Source: Oscillospiraceae bacterium (GTDB taxonomy: Bacteria > Bacillota > Clostridia > Oscillospirales > Oscillospiraceae). From it: a stretch of 64,000 nucleotides of DNA. Below are positions 52,660 through 62,196 of the stretch, piece by piece. The notes beneath the pieces were generated by a model. The model was not told the origin of the DNA. It was given only the letters and a program-made list of their open reading frames with translations, and did not search any database. The translations under genes were made by a program, and so were the position numbers. Each line of letters begins with the position of its first letter. Position 1 is the stretch's first letter. The stretch spans positions 310,001 through 374,000 of the forward strand of contig JAFUNI010000016.1 of NCBI GenBank assembly GCA_017482385.1, in the 5' to 3' direction.

Positions 52660-53349
52660 ATGGCGCTGTACGCGATCGGAGATTTGCACCTTTGTCTTGG
52701 TGCGCCGAAACCTATGGATGTATTCGGCGGCAACTGGGTTGGTTATATGGATAAGCTGAAAGAAGGCTTGTCGGTGATCGGCCCGGAGGATACTACAGTT
52801 TTACTGGGTGATTTGTCTTGGGCGCTGGATTTGGCATCTGCCCGTGAAGATTTTGCCTGGATCAACCAAATCCCCGGCAGAAAAATTATTCTAAAAGGCA
52901 ATCACGATTATTGGTGGAGTACCGCTTCTAAATTCTATAAGTTTTGCGAAGAAAACAATTTTTCTGATCAGTGGATCCTTAATAACAACCACTACGAGTA
53001 CAATGGTTGGGCGATATGCGGGACACGCGGTTGGTTCTTTGAAGAAGAACGGGGCAGTGACCACGATGAAAAGGTTTTTAAACGGGAATTGATTCGTTTG
53101 GAAACATCTCTGAAATCAGCAGGTGACCTGCCCAAAATCGTCTTTTTACATTATCCACCCTTATACAAAGGCTATCGCTGTGAAGAAATCATTGAATTAC
53201 TGAATCGCTATGAAGTAAGGCAGTGCTTTTACGGACATCTCCATGGCGCAAGTCACGGTTTGGCCCTGGAAGGTCAGTGGGACGGGGTGGAATATCGCCT
53301 TGTTGCGGCTGACAAACTGAATTTTCAGCCATATCAAGTTCTTTTCTAA
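52660..53349 (+). CDS. Metallophosphoesterase
   Basis: The 229-residue product has the calcineurin-like set of metal ligands: IGDLHL (D-x-H), LLGDLSW, LKGNHDYW, FLHYPP and FYGHLHG. Two metals and a cytoplasmic site are expected; the substrate may be a nucleotide or phosphoprotein. AAGGAG is 6 bases before ATG 52660, and its gene is the last of the rbgA operon. Confidence 0.93.
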   Translation: MALYAIGDLHLCLGAPKPMDVFGGNWVGYMDKLKEGLSVIGPEDTTVLLGDLSWALDLASAREDFAWINQIPGRKIILKGNHDYWWSTASKFYKFCEENNFSDQWILNNNHYEYNGWAICGTRGWFFEEERGSDHDEKVFKRELIRLETSLKSAGDLPKIVFLHYPPLYKGYRCEEIIELLNRYEVRQCFYGHLHGASHGLALEGQWDGVEYRLVAADKLNFQPYQVLF

Positions 53350-53368
53350 AATATTTTTCAGAAAAGTG

Positions 53369-53397
53369 TGGACATTTGGTGCAATATCTGCTAAAAT
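53369..53397 (+). promoter_or_regulatory. Promoter of tig
   Basis: TGGACA (53369-53374), 17 bases, TAAAAT (53392-53397). Confidence 0.7.
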
Positions 53398-53460
53398 AAC
53401 TCGGATAAAAAATACATATTGACGGCTGTGTAACAGCCCGAAAATTTGGAGGAAAAAAAT

Positions 53461-54762
53461 ATGAATATCAAGAGCAACGAAAGAAACGGCAATCAGACTA
53501 CCATCGTGGTCGAAATCGATAAGGAGCTGATGGAGTCCGGTGTTCAGAAGGCATATCTGAAGGCCCGCAAGAACATTATGATCCCCGGCTTCCGTAAGGG
53601 CAAGGCCCCCAGAAAGATGATCGAGTCTCTGTACGGCGCCCACGTCTTCTACGAAGATGGTTTGGAAGAGATTTTCCCCGAGGTGTATGAGTATGCTGTT
53701 GTAAAGCAGGAAGTGAAGGCCGTTGGCCGTCCCAGCCTGACCGATATGGACATTGCCGAAGACGGTACTGTTACCATCACTCTGACCACTGAGGTTTACC
53801 CCGAGGTTACCCTGGGCGATTACAAGGGTCTGGAAGTTGAGAAGGCTGAAGCTACCGTTACTGACGAGCAGGTACAGGCTGAACTGGACCGTATGGCTCA
53901 GAATGTTGCTTCTACTGAGACCGTTGAACGCGCTGCTGAGATGGGCGATACCGCCAACATCGACTTTGAAGGCTTCGACAATGGCGTTGCATTTGATGGC
54001 GGCAAGGGCGAGAACTTTGACCTGAAGCTGGGCTCCGGTTCCTTCGTTCCCGGTTTTGAAGAGCAGATCGTTGTTATGACCGCAGGTGAGGAGAAGGACA
54101 TTGACATTACCTTCCCCGAGGATTATCATGCTGAGCTGGCCGGCAAGGCTGTTGTTTTCCACGTAAAGCTGAATAAGGTTACTGTGACCAATCTGCCCGC
54201 ACAGGACGACGAGTTTGCTAAGGATGTTTCCGAGTTCTCCACCATCGACGAGCTGAAGGCTGACATTCGCGCAAAGGCTCTGGAGAATGCACAGAAGCAG
54301 ATCGACAGCGCTTTTGAGCAGGCTTGCGTTGATAAGGCTGCCGAGAACACCACTGTTGATATGCCGAAGGCTCTGGTTGAGCAGGAGTTGGATACCCAGA
54401 TGGAGCGTTTTGCTTACCAGCTGCAGATGAGCGGCTACTCTGTTGAGCAGTATGCTAAGATGATGGGCGGAGACCTGTCCACCATGCGTAACGCTTTCCG
54501 TCCCGGTGCTGAGAAGCAGGCCAAGATCAATGTGACCCTGGCTAAGATCGTTGAGGAAGAGAAGATCACTGTTTCCGACGAGGAGATCGCTGCCGAGCTG
54601 GAGTCTATGGCTAAGCAGTACGAGATGGAAGTTGAGAAGATCAAGGATATGGTACCCGCTGAGGAGCTGAAGGCAAGCCTGGAGACCCGCAAGGCAGTGA
54701 AGGTTATTGTTGACGCTGCTGTTGCTGTTGCTCCCAAGGCAAAGGAAGAAACCAAGGAATAA
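53461..54762 (+). CDS. tig: Trigger factor
   Basis: The 433-residue chaperone has the ribosome-binding N-domain with the signature GFRKGKAPRKMIE (about 40-52), a PPIase FKBP domain (about 160-245, GDTANIDFEGF) and a long helical C-domain. It holds nascent chains at the exit tunnel. The ATG at 53461 has GGAGG upstream. Codon use is highly biased. clpP, clpX and lon follow, the usual clostridial order. Confidence 0.97.
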   Translation: MNIKSNERNGNQTTIVVEIDKELMESGVQKAYLKARKNIMIPGFRKGKAPRKMIESLYGAHVFYEDGLEEIFPEVYEYAVVKQEVKAVGRPSLTDMDIAEDGTVTITLTTEVYPEVTLGDYKGLEVEKAEATVTDEQVQAELDRMAQNVASTETVERAAEMGDTANIDFEGFDNGVAFDGGKGENFDLKLGSGSFVPGFEEQIVVMTAGEEKDIDITFPEDYHAELAGKAVVFHVKLNKVTVTNLPAQDDEFAKDVSEFSTIDELKADIRAKALENAQKQIDSAFEQACVDKAAENTTVDMPKALVEQELDTQMERFAYQLQMSGYSVEQYAKMMGGDLSTMRNAFRPGAEKQAKINVTLAKIVEEEKITVSDEEIAAELESMAKQYEMEVEKIKDMVPAEELKASLETRKAVKVIVDAAVAVAPKAKEETKE

Positions 54763-54814
54763 GTTTTCCATAAAATGGTTAGAATGTTTCAAACCCTGAA
54801 AGGAGACTGACCAT

Positions 54815-55396
54815 ATGAGCTTTATACCCTATGTAGTTGAACAGACCAGCCGCGGAGAACGGAGTTATGACATCTTCTCCCGGCTGCTCAACGACCGGAT
54901 TATCTTTCTGTCCGAGGAGGTCAATGACACCACGGCCAGCCTGATCGTGGCCCAGCTTCTGTATTTGGAGGCCCAGGACCCGGATAAGGATATCCAGTTT
55001 TATATCAACAGCCCCGGCGGCAGTGTCACTGCCGGTATGGCGATTTATGACACAATGCAGTACATTAAATGCGATGTAGCTACCATTTGCGTGGGTATGG
55101 CTGCATCTATGGGCGCATTTTTGCTGTCTGCCGGTACAAAGGGTAAGCGCATGGCGCTGCCCAACTCCGAAATTATGATCCATCAACCTTCTGCCGGTAC
55201 CCAGGGTCAAATCACTGATATGGCGATCCATATGAAGCGACTGGAGACCATCAAGGCAAGAATGAATCGGATTATGGCTGAGAACACCGGCAAGTCCGTT
55301 GAGGAAATAACAGAAGCCTGTGAGCGTGATAATTTTATGACCTCTGCGGAAGCCAAGGACTTTGGTCTTGTTGACAAGGTTCTTGATCGCCACTAA
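54815..55396 (+). CDS. clpP: ATP-dependent Clp protease proteolytic subunit
   Basis: The 193-residue serine protease has S98 in [11 protein letters not shown] and H123 in MIHQPS, with Asp about 172; [11 protein letters not shown] is the oxyanion stretch. It forms a 14-mer chamber with ClpX, which handles ssrA-tagged products among others. It follows tig by 52 bases and precedes clpX by 21 bases. Confidence 0.98.
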   Translation: MSFIPYVVEQTSRGERSYDIFSRLLNDRIIFLSEEVNDTTASLIVAQLLYLEAQDPDKDIQFYINSPGGSVTAGMAIYDTMQYIKCDVATICVGMAASMGAFLLSAGTKGKRMALPNSEIMIHQPSAGTQGQITDMAIHMKRLETIKARMNRIMAENTGKSVEEITEACERDNFMTSAEAKDFGLVDKVLDRH

Positions 55397-55417
55397 CGAG
55401 AAAGGCGGATCTGTTTT

Positions 55418-56662
55418 ATGTCTAAAACAGAAGAACAGATTTTAAGCTGTTCCTTTTGCGGAAAAAGTGAATCCCAGGCCCGGCTGATTGCCGGACCTGG
55501 CGTTTATATCTGCAGCGATTGTGTGCAGGCTTGCTGTGACCTGTTGCGCGAGGATGAAATGGCAGGGGAGACTCCTGAGAATCTTCCCACACCTGCGGAG
55601 ATCAAAGCTTATATGGATGGCTATATCATTGGCCAGGATGAAGCGAAAGTCGCTCTTTCCGTTGCAGTATACAATCACTATAAGCGCATCTTTTTAGCTG
55701 CTGACACCGATGTAGAGCTTCAGAAGAGCAATATCCTGCTGATTGGTCCTACGGGTTCCGGCAAGACCCTCTTTGCCCAGACCCTGGCTAAGATCCTGGA
55801 TGTACCTTTCGCGATTGCTGATGCTACCACATTGACCGAGGCCGGTTATGTGGGTGACGATGTTGAAAATATTCTCGTGCGCTTGCTGCAGGCTGCTGAT
55901 TTTGACCTGGAGCGGGCAGAGCGGGGCATTATCTATATTGATGAGATGGATAAAATCGCCCGTAAGAGTGAGAACACTTCCATTACCCGGGATGTTTCCG
56001 GCGAAGGTGTGCAGCAAGCATTGCTGAAGATTCTGGAAGGTACAGTTGCCAACGTGCCGCCACAGGGTGGCCGTAAACACCCCCAACAGGAGACCATTCC
56101 TGTGGATACATCCAAGATCCTCTTTATCTGCGGCGGCGCATTTGACGGACTGGAAAAGATCATTGAATCTAGAACTGATAAATCCGCAATTGGATTTGAT
56201 GCACCTGTTGAGAGCAAGAAAAACCGCGATATCGGTAAGCTTTTTGCTCAAGTGCAGCCCCACGATCTTATCAAGTTTGGTATTATTCCCGAGCTTGTAG
56301 GTCGTATGCCTGTTGTCACCAGCTTGAATGATCTCAAGCAGGAGGATTTGGTTCGGATTCTGACTGAGCCCAAGAATGCGCTCACCAAGCAGTACCAGGC
56401 ACTTCTTGCAATGGATAATGTTGAATTGCAGTTCCAGCCCAAAGCGCTGGAGGCTGTTGCGAAGAAGGCGGTTGAGCGGCAGATAGGTGCTCGCGGTCTG
56501 CGGGCTGTTATGGAAGAAACCATGACAAAAATTATGTATGTAATTCCCTCTGACCTCTCCATCCAAAAGGTAGTTATTACACCGGATGCGATAGACGGTA
56601 AAGAACCGAAGATTGTGCGGGATAAGGATAAGCCCCGCCAGAAACTCGGTATGGGAAAATAG
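55418..56662 (+). CDS. clpX: Clp protease ATP-binding subunit ClpX
   Basis: The 414-residue AAA+ unfoldase has an N-terminal zinc domain ([10 protein letters not shown]... [10 protein letters not shown]), Walker A GPTGSGKT, Walker [11 protein letters not shown], pore loop GYVGDD and the ClpP-contact IGF tripeptide (in SAIGFDAPV). Length is normal. Confidence 0.98.
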   Translation: MSKTEEQILSCSFCGKSESQARLIAGPGVYICSDCVQACCDLLREDEMAGETPENLPTPAEIKAYMDGYIIGQDEAKVALSVAVYNHYKRIFLAADTDVELQKSNILLIGPTGSGKTLFAQTLAKILDVPFAIADATTLTEAGYVGDDVENILVRLLQAADFDLERAERGIIYIDEMDKIARKSENTSITRDVSGEGVQQALLKILEGTVANVPPQGGRKHPQQETIPVDTSKILFICGGAFDGLEKIIESRTDKSAIGFDAPVESKKNRDIGKLFAQVQPHDLIKFGIIPELVGRMPVVTSLNDLKQEDLVRILTEPKNALTKQYQALLAMDNVELQFQPKALEAVAKKAVERQIGARGLRAVMEETMTKIMYVIPSDLSIQKVVITPDAIDGKEPKIVRDKDKPRQKLGMGK

Positions 56663-56669
56663 TTTCAAG

Positions 56670-56694
56670 AGGGGTAGATTTGCTACCCCTTTTG
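56670..56694 (+). terminator. Weak terminator or attenuator between clpX and lon
   Basis: AGGGGTAG/CTACCCCT with ATTTG loop, followed by TTTTG. Its strength is probably partial because lon follows at once. Confidence 0.65.
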
Positions 56695-56720
56695 TTTATA
56701 TCCGGAAAGGAAATGGATAT

Positions 56721-59123
56721 ATGAGTGAGATTTTAATATCCGGCAGATTGCCGGTTTTAGCCCTGCGTGGGCTTGCGGTATTCCCCAAGCAGACGGTCCA
56801 TTTCGATGTGGGCCGCAAGAAGTCTGCCTTAGCTTTGGAATATGCTATGAAGCATGATCAGACACTTCTGTTGGTTCCCCAAAAGAATATTTTGGATGAT
56901 GACCCCGGCTTGACCGGTTTGTACCCTATGGGCACTGTCGTCAAGGTCAAGCAGGTACTGAAAGCACAGAACGAAAATGTTCGTGTTTTGGTGGAAGGTT
57001 TGTATCGGGCAAGAATTTTGGAATTAACCCAAAATGAGCCTTATCTTGCCGGTGTGGTGGAATCTGTGCAATCTACTCCGGTAAAGGATGTGCTCCGCGG
57101 CCGCGCTCTTTGCCGTGAGGCTACGATGCTCTATGGGGCATACAGTGATATGGTCGAGCGGCCTGCTCAAACTGTTCATTTGCAGATCCTGGCATCTGAG
57201 GATTGTAGCTTTGTTGCCGATGCTATTGCACAAAATTCCGGCATTGACTATCGCGACAAGGCAAAGCTTCTTTGCCAGCTCAACCCCATCCGCCGTATGG
57301 AGAATACCTTGAAGCTTCTGCAGCAGGAGATCCAAATGCTGCACATTGAGGCAGATATCCAGGAAAAGACCCGGGTCAATATGGATCGGGAACAGCGGGA
57401 CTATTATCTGCGGGAGCAGATGAAGGCGATTCGGGAAGAATTGGGCGAGGGCGATGATGCATCTGAGTTTGCCGAATACGAGAAGAATATTTTGCTGCTG
57501 AATTTACCTCAGGAAAATGAAGAAAAGCTCTTAAAGGACCTCCAACGGCTTAAGAAGCAGCCTTTTGGCTCCGTAGAAGCATCCGTTCTGCGAAATTACC
57601 TGGATACAGTCTTGGAACTACCCTGGAACAATGCAACAAAGGAACGAATTGACGTAGCCGCAGCTAAAAGAATCCTGGATAAGGACCATTTTGGCCTTGA
57701 AAAGGTGAAGGCACGAATTTTAGAGACCATTGCCGTACGCCAGCTTGCGCCGGAAATGCCTCCGCAGATTCTCTGTCTTGTTGGCCCTCCCGGTGTGGGT
57801 AAAACCTCTGTGGCATACTCCATTGCCAGAAGCTTAAACCGAAAAATGGCACGAATTGCTCTTGGTGGTGTTCACGATGAAGCTGACATTCGTGGCCACC
57901 GCAAGACCTATGTGGGTGCTATGCCCGGCAGAATTCTTACGGCGCTGGCCCAGGCTGGCAGCTCCAATCCGCTGATACTGTTGGATGAAGTAGATAAAAT
58001 GGGCTCCGATTACCGCGGAGATCCCAGTGCGGCTCTGTTGGAAGTGCTGGATGGCGAACAAAATAAGACCTACCGGGACCACTATCTTGAAATTCCCTTT
58101 GATTTGAGCAATGTGATGTTCATTACCACTGCCAACACTTTGGATACAATTCCCAGACCTTTGCTTGACCGTATGGAGATCATCGAGTTGGGTTCTTATA
58201 CCGACGAAGAAAAGCTGATGATCGCCAAGAATCACTTGATTCCCAAGCAGCTGCAAAAGCATGGTTTGAAGAAGTCACAACTAAAGGTTTCTGATGATGC
58301 GATCCGCGAAATCATCCGTTGTTACACCAGAGAATCCGGTGTCCGGAGCTTGGAGCGAGCCATTGCAGAAATTTGCCGCAAAGCAGATATGCAGCTTGTT
58401 GGCGACGATAATACCAAGCGGATTACAATTAACGGCAGCAATATTGAGCATTACTTGGGAGTTAGAAAGTATCTGCCTGACCGATTGCCCAGCAATGACC
58501 AGGTTGGCTTGGTAACAGGACTTGCATGGACATCAGTGGGTGGTGAAACCCTCGAAGTGGAAGTCAATGTGATGGAGGGCTCCGGCAAGCTGGAGCTGAC
58601 CGGTAATTTGGGCGATGTGATGAAGGAATCTGCCCACGCTGCCCTTAGTTATATTCGTGCCAATTATGAGAAACTGGGCATTGAAAAGGATTTCTATAAG
58701 ACTAAAGACATCCACGTGCATTTCCCGGAGGGTGCTGTACCAAAGGATGGTCCCTCTGCCGGTATCACGGTTTGCACAGCTATCATTTCTGCGCTGACAG
58801 GCGTAAGTGTCCGTCGTGATGTTGCTATGACTGGCGAGATTTCTCTGCGTGGTCGTGTGCTTCCTATCGGTGGCTTGAAAGAGAAGACTATGGCTGCTTT
58901 GCGCCATGGCATTCGTACGGTCATCATTCCCAAGGATAATGAGCGGGATTTGGCTGAAATCGACCAGACAGTCCGCAGCGCCTTGAATTTTGTGACCGCC
59001 CAGACCATCGAAACGGTTTTGGATACCGCCTTGAACCGGGTTACTGAGATGGTCCCTCCCATTTTGGCGGATTTGCCTGGGGAGGTAAAATCCCAGATCA
59101 GAAAGCCTGTCATTCGCCAGTGA
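56721..59123 (+). CDS. lon: ATP-dependent Lon protease
   Basis: The 800-residue enzyme has the Lon N-domain (LPVLALRGLAVFPKQTVHFDVGRKK in parts), coiled coil, AAA+ module (GPPGVGKTSVAYSIA; LLDEVDKM) and the protease domain with the Ser in PKDGPSAG and the Lys in GGLKEKTMAALR, the Ser-Lys dyad. The ATG at 56721 follows GGAAAGGAAAT. It degrades damaged proteins. ysxC follows after 9 bases. Confidence 0.98.
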   Translation: MSEILISGRLPVLALRGLAVFPKQTVHFDVGRKKSALALEYAMKHDQTLLLVPQKNILDDDPGLTGLYPMGTVVKVKQVLKAQNENVRVLVEGLYRARILELTQNEPYLAGVVESVQSTPVKDVLRGRALCREATMLYGAYSDMVERPAQTVHLQILASEDCSFVADAIAQNSGIDYRDKAKLLCQLNPIRRMENTLKLLQQEIQMLHIEADIQEKTRVNMDREQRDYYLREQMKAIREELGEGDDASEFAEYEKNILLLNLPQENEEKLLKDLQRLKKQPFGSVEASVLRNYLDTVLELPWNNATKERIDVAAAKRILDKDHFGLEKVKARILETIAVRQLAPEMPPQILCLVGPPGVGKTSVAYSIARSLNRKMARIALGGVHDEADIRGHRKTYVGAMPGRILTALAQAGSSNPLILLDEVDKMGSDYRGDPSAALLEVLDGEQNKTYRDHYLEIPFDLSNVMFITTANTLDTIPRPLLDRMEIIELGSYTDEEKLMIAKNHLIPKQLQKHGLKKSQLKVSDDAIREIIRCYTRESGVRSLERAIAEICRKADMQLVGDDNTKRITINGSNIEHYLGVRKYLPDRLPSNDQVGLVTGLAWTSVGGETLEVEVNVMEGSGKLELTGNLGDVMKESAHAALSYIRANYEKLGIEKDFYKTKDIHVHFPEGAVPKDGPSAGITVCTAIISALTGVSVRRDVAMTGEISLRGRVLPIGGLKEKTMAALRHGIRTVIIPKDNERDLAEIDQTVRSALNFVTAQTIETVLDTALNRVTEMVPPILADLPGEVKSQIRKPVIRQ

Positions 59124-59132
59124 GGTGCTATT

Positions 59133-59717
59133 ATGAACCTTCATAATGTTGAGTTTTTGATTTCTGCGGCAAATCCTAAGGATTTTCCAAGTAATCACTT
59201 GCCTGAAATTGCCTTTGCCGGTAAATCCAATGTGGGTAAATCCTCGGTAATCAACCGAATCCTGCAACGAAAGAATTTTGCCCGTGTAGGTGAAAAGCCC
59301 GGTAAAACCGTTCATGTGAATTATTTTACCATCGACAAGACCTGCTACTTTGTGGATCTTCCGGGTTATGGTTATGCAAAGGTTTCTCAGAAAGAGAAAG
59401 ATCGTTGGGGTAAGCTGATGGAAGACTATTTTGCTGCACAGCGAATCGATCTTGGTATTCTAATTGTAGATTCCCGTCATCCGCCTACGAATAACGATAT
59501 CACGATGGCAAACTGGTTTTTGGATAGCGGTTGCCCGTTTGTGGTTGTGGCAAATAAGCTGGATAAACTTAAAAAGAGCGAGATAGAACCCAATCTGCAA
59601 ACAATTCGAAATGATTTGGATTTACCGGAAGAATGCCCCATAATTCCTTTTTCTGCGGAGAAGGGAACCGGTAGGGAAGAACTGCTTAAGATCATTCTTC
59701 ATGCAGCAGAGAATTAA
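59133..59717 (+). CDS. ysxC: Ribosome biogenesis GTPase YsxC (EngB)
   Basis: The 194-residue GTPase has G1 GKSNVGKSSVIN, G3 DLPGYGYAKV and G4 NKLDKL in normal order and SAEKGTG as G5. Needed for late 50S assembly. The stop is followed by a terminator. Confidence 0.97.
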   Translation: MNLHNVEFLISAANPKDFPSNHLPEIAFAGKSNVGKSSVINRILQRKNFARVGEKPGKTVHVNYFTIDKTCYFVDLPGYGYAKVSQKEKDRWGKLMEDYFAAQRIDLGILIVDSRHPPTNNDITMANWFLDSGCPFVVVANKLDKLKKSEIEPNLQTIRNDLDLPEECPIIPFSAEKGTGREELLKIILHAAEN

Positions 59718-59720
59718 TAA

Positions 59721-59753
59721 AAAGGCAGACACTTTTGTGTCTGCCTTTTATCA
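59721..59753 (+). terminator. Terminator of the lon-ysxC unit
   Basis: AAAAGGCAGACAC/GTGTCTGCCTTTT with a TTTT loop; likely works for the convergent gene as well. Confidence 0.9.
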
Positions 59754-59757
59754 TCAT

Positions 59758-60009
59758 TTAGATGTCTTCTTTCGCTTTTTTTAGCGCGGTTGCCAATTGA
59801 TCGGGGCAGGAAGTAGGCTTCATGCCACAACGGATGCCTTCCAGACGGGAAATCACTTCATCAACATCCATACCTTCCACCAATTTGCCGATTCCCTGCA
59901 GGTTGCCGTTGCAACCGCCAAGAAATTCTACATCATATACTTTACCGTCCTCAATACGGAAATAAATTCTTTGAGAACAGGTGCCTTTTGTCTTACATTC
60001 AAACTGCAT
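59758..60009 (-). CDS. TSCPD-domain protein (TIGR03905-like)
   Basis: The 83-residue product, MQFECKTKGTCSQRIYFRIEDG... ending SCPDQLATALKKAKED, is a TSCPD domain: FLGGCNGNLQGI and GIRCGMKPTSCPDQL hold the Cys residues. Such domains also occur at the C-terminus of vitamin B12-dependent ribonucleotide reductase. Stand-alone role is not known. Confidence 0.88.
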   Translation of the reverse strand: MQFECKTKGTCSQRIYFRIEDGKVYDVEFLGGCNGNLQGIGKLVEGMDVDEVISRLEGIRCGMKPTSCPDQLATALKKAKEDI

Positions 60010-60021
60010 ACTTGATCCTCC

Positions 60022-60495
60022 TTACGCGATAATATCTACTAATTGTGCATTTACAAGCTCTGCCAGTTCTATAGGATTGAGAATCATTTGATGCCCGCGC
60101 TCTCCGGCAGACACCGCAATTTCATCATAAAGTTGGCAGGTTTCTTCAAAGTAAGTAGGGTACTTCTTTTTCATACCCACGGGGGAACAGCCTCCCCGGA
60201 TATAACCGGTCAGCCCAAGCAGATCCTTTACCGGGATCAATGCCATATCTTTATCGCCGGCGGCTTTTGCGGCTTTCTTTAAGTCAAGTTCAGCACAGAC
60301 CGGAATACAAAATATATTGATGCCTGTTCGGCTACCTTTTGCGACAAGGGTTTTATACACTTGCTCAGGCGGAAAACTGATAGCTTCCGCCACATGCATA
60401 CCATTCAGATCGTCGGGGTCGAAATCGTAGTATTCTTCTCTACAGTTGATTTTTGCCTGCTGCACCAATCGTACTGCATTTGTCTTAGTTGCCAT
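60022..60495 (-). CDS. ybaK: Cys-tRNA(Pro)/Cys-tRNA(Cys) deacylase YbaK
   Basis: The 157-residue enzyme removes cysteine from misacylated tRNA-Pro. YbaK/EbsC signature: VYKTLVAKG, ELDLKKAAKAAGDKDMALI, LGLTGYIRGGCSPVGMKKKYPTYFEE, and RGHQMILNP. ATG 60495 has GGTGAT 5 bases upstream; a GTG 9 bases before overlaps it. It lies 12 bases ahead of the TSCPD gene. Confidence 0.94.
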   Translation of the reverse strand: MATKTNAVRLVQQAKINCREEYYDFDPDDLNGMHVAEAISFPPEQVYKTLVAKGSRTGINIFCIPVCAELDLKKAAKAAGDKDMALIPVKDLLGLTGYIRGGCSPVGMKKKYPTYFEETCQLYDEIAVSAGERGHQMILNPIELAELVNAQLVDIIA

Positions 60496-60594
60496 ACTTA
60501 TCACCGGGGGTTATTATACGATAAAACTTCTAAACTTGCAAGGGTGAATTGTTTTCTTTGTTTTCGGTTATCCTACAATTCGGAGGGATGTAAG

Positions 60595-61281
60595 ATGGAA
60601 CAGAAAAACAAGGATACGCAAGGAAACCAGGACGACCTTTTGGAGTTAGGCTCTGATTTGAGTAAGGGCAGTCAAGGCAATATCTATACACTGACTATTA
60701 TAGGCCAAATTGAAGGTCATCAAGTGCTGCCGGAAACCGTTAAAACGACAAAATATGAGCATATTTTACCACTGCTTGCAGGAATTGAAGAAAGTGAAGA
60801 AATTGATGGTCTTTTATTACTGCTGAATACTGTGGGCGGTGATATTGAGGCAGGACTTGCCATTGCTGAGATGATTGCCGGCATGAAAAAACCTACAGTG
60901 AGTCTTGTGTTGGGTGGTGGACACTCCATTGGAATACCGCTTGCAGTGTGTACCAAGAAGTCTTTTATTACCCGCACAGCCAGCATGACAGTGCATCCGG
61001 TAAGAATGACCGGACTTGTTGTTGGCGCACCGCAAACATTCCGGTATTTTCATCGGATCCAGGAACAGATTACCGATTTTGTTACGACCAACTCAGCCAT
61101 ATCCAAGGAAAAATTTGAAGGCTACATGATGGCTACAGGGGAGATGGCTACGGATGTTGGCACGATACTTTATGGCAAGGATGCGGTTGCTTCCGGCTTG
61201 ATTGATTCACTGGGTGACCTAAATGATGCTTTAACTGAGTTGCATGCAATGATTGATATGCAAAAAACAGAGAAGAAATAA
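60595..61281 (+). CDS. tepA: ClpP-like translocation-enhancing protease TepA
   Basis: The 228-residue product is a ClpP/crotonase-type serine protease: LNTVGGDIEAGLAIAEMI, then the catalytic GGGHSIGIPLAV (S111) and TVHPVRMTG (H134). The length and the position before ftsK match Bacillus TepA/YmfB, which degrades signal peptides and related products. GGAGGG precedes the ATG. Confidence 0.9.
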   Translation: MEQKNKDTQGNQDDLLELGSDLSKGSQGNIYTLTIIGQIEGHQVLPETVKTTKYEHILPLLAGIEESEEIDGLLLLLNTVGGDIEAGLAIAEMIAGMKKPTVSLVLGGGHSIGIPLAVCTKKSFITRTASMTVHPVRMTGLVVGAPQTFRYFHRIQEQITDFVTTNSAISKEKFEGYMMATGEMATDVGTILYGKDAVASGLIDSLGDLNDALTELHAMIDMQKTEKK

Positions 61282-61352
61282 TTTAATACTGGAAATTCCG
61301 GATTGAATGTGTTATTATAAGTTGAAAAGTATTGGAAGGAGGCAGATCTATC

Positions 61353-62183
61353 TTGTCAGTAATTGAAAATATTCTGTATGGATTGATATCCGGATTGACA
61401 GAGTTTCTGCCTGTTTCCGGAAGCGGACACCAAGCGCTGCTGCATCATCTGTTTGGTGTCAATACCAGAGTGTCTTTACAGGACCTTCTGGTACATATTG
61501 GTGTTTTGCTTTCTGCTATTGTTGTTTGTCGCGATAATATTGCCCGGCTTCGCTGGGAACAGAGCATGGCTACAACTGTCAGACGTAACAAATCCCGCCG
61601 AATGGATACCCAAAGTCACTATGAGTTGCGGCTGTTGAGATCTGCCATTGTACCAATGTTGATGGCAATGATTATATTTAAGCTCCTTATTAGGACGGAG
61701 TACAGTCTGTCGTCCAGCATGTGGCTGTTCATCGTCAACGGTGTGATTCTGCTGATTGCTGAGCATATGCGGCAGGGTAACCGCGATGCGAAGACGATGA
61801 CCGGTTTCGACGGTATTCTCGTAGGCGTTGCCACTGCAACAGCTGCACTTCCCGGACTATCCGGGACTGGAATGACCTTGTCCTATACTACTGCAAGAGG
61901 TGCAGATATTCAAAAATCAACAAACTGGGTGATTTTGTTAGTGATTCCCGCAATGGTATTTGCGATTTGCGGTGATATTATTTACACATTTAGTAATGGT
62001 TTTGGTACTGTTTCCTTTTTGATGATCCTTGGGAGTGTTTTGGCAGGTGTCAGTGCATTCTGCGGTGGTTTTGTTGGCATATCCATTTTGCGCCTAATGG
62101 TTACAAATACCAGTGTGTTCCAATTTTCCTATTACTCATTTGGTTTAGCTTTGCTATCCTTTATGCTTTATTTGTTTACTTGA
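61353..62183 (+). CDS. uppP: Undecaprenyl-diphosphate phosphatase-like (UppP/BacA)
   Basis: The 276-residue membrane protein recycles undecaprenyl carrier lipid. Motif 1 is GLTEFLPVSGSGHQALLHHLFG (Glu and SGSGH, normally SSSGH) and motif 2 is ALPGLSGTGMTLSYTTARG, where the usual Arg of PGTSRSG is Thr/Met-flanked. About eight helices. TTG 61353 is chosen because AAGGAGG is 10 bases upstream. Divergent motifs make it a relative rather than a certain phosphatase. Confidence 0.85.
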   Translation: MSVIENILYGLISGLTEFLPVSGSGHQALLHHLFGVNTRVSLQDLLVHIGVLLSAIVVCRDNIARLRWEQSMATTVRRNKSRRMDTQSHYELRLLRSAIVPMLMAMIIFKLLIRTEYSLSSSMWLFIVNGVILLIAEHMRQGNRDAKTMTGFDGILVGVATATAALPGLSGTGMTLSYTTARGADIQKSTNWVILLVIPAMVFAICGDIIYTFSNGFGTVSFLMILGSVLAGVSAFCGGFVGISILRLMVTNTSVFQFSYYSFGLALLSFMLYLFT

Positions 62184-62196
62184 TAAGGAGGTTCTT

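Noticed and set aside
53197-54792. Long minus-strand open frame (about 531 codons) opposite trigger factor
   Set aside because: It is a mirror of the highly biased tig reading frame, has low-complexity Leu/His/Asn-rich composition and no ribosome site or family signature.
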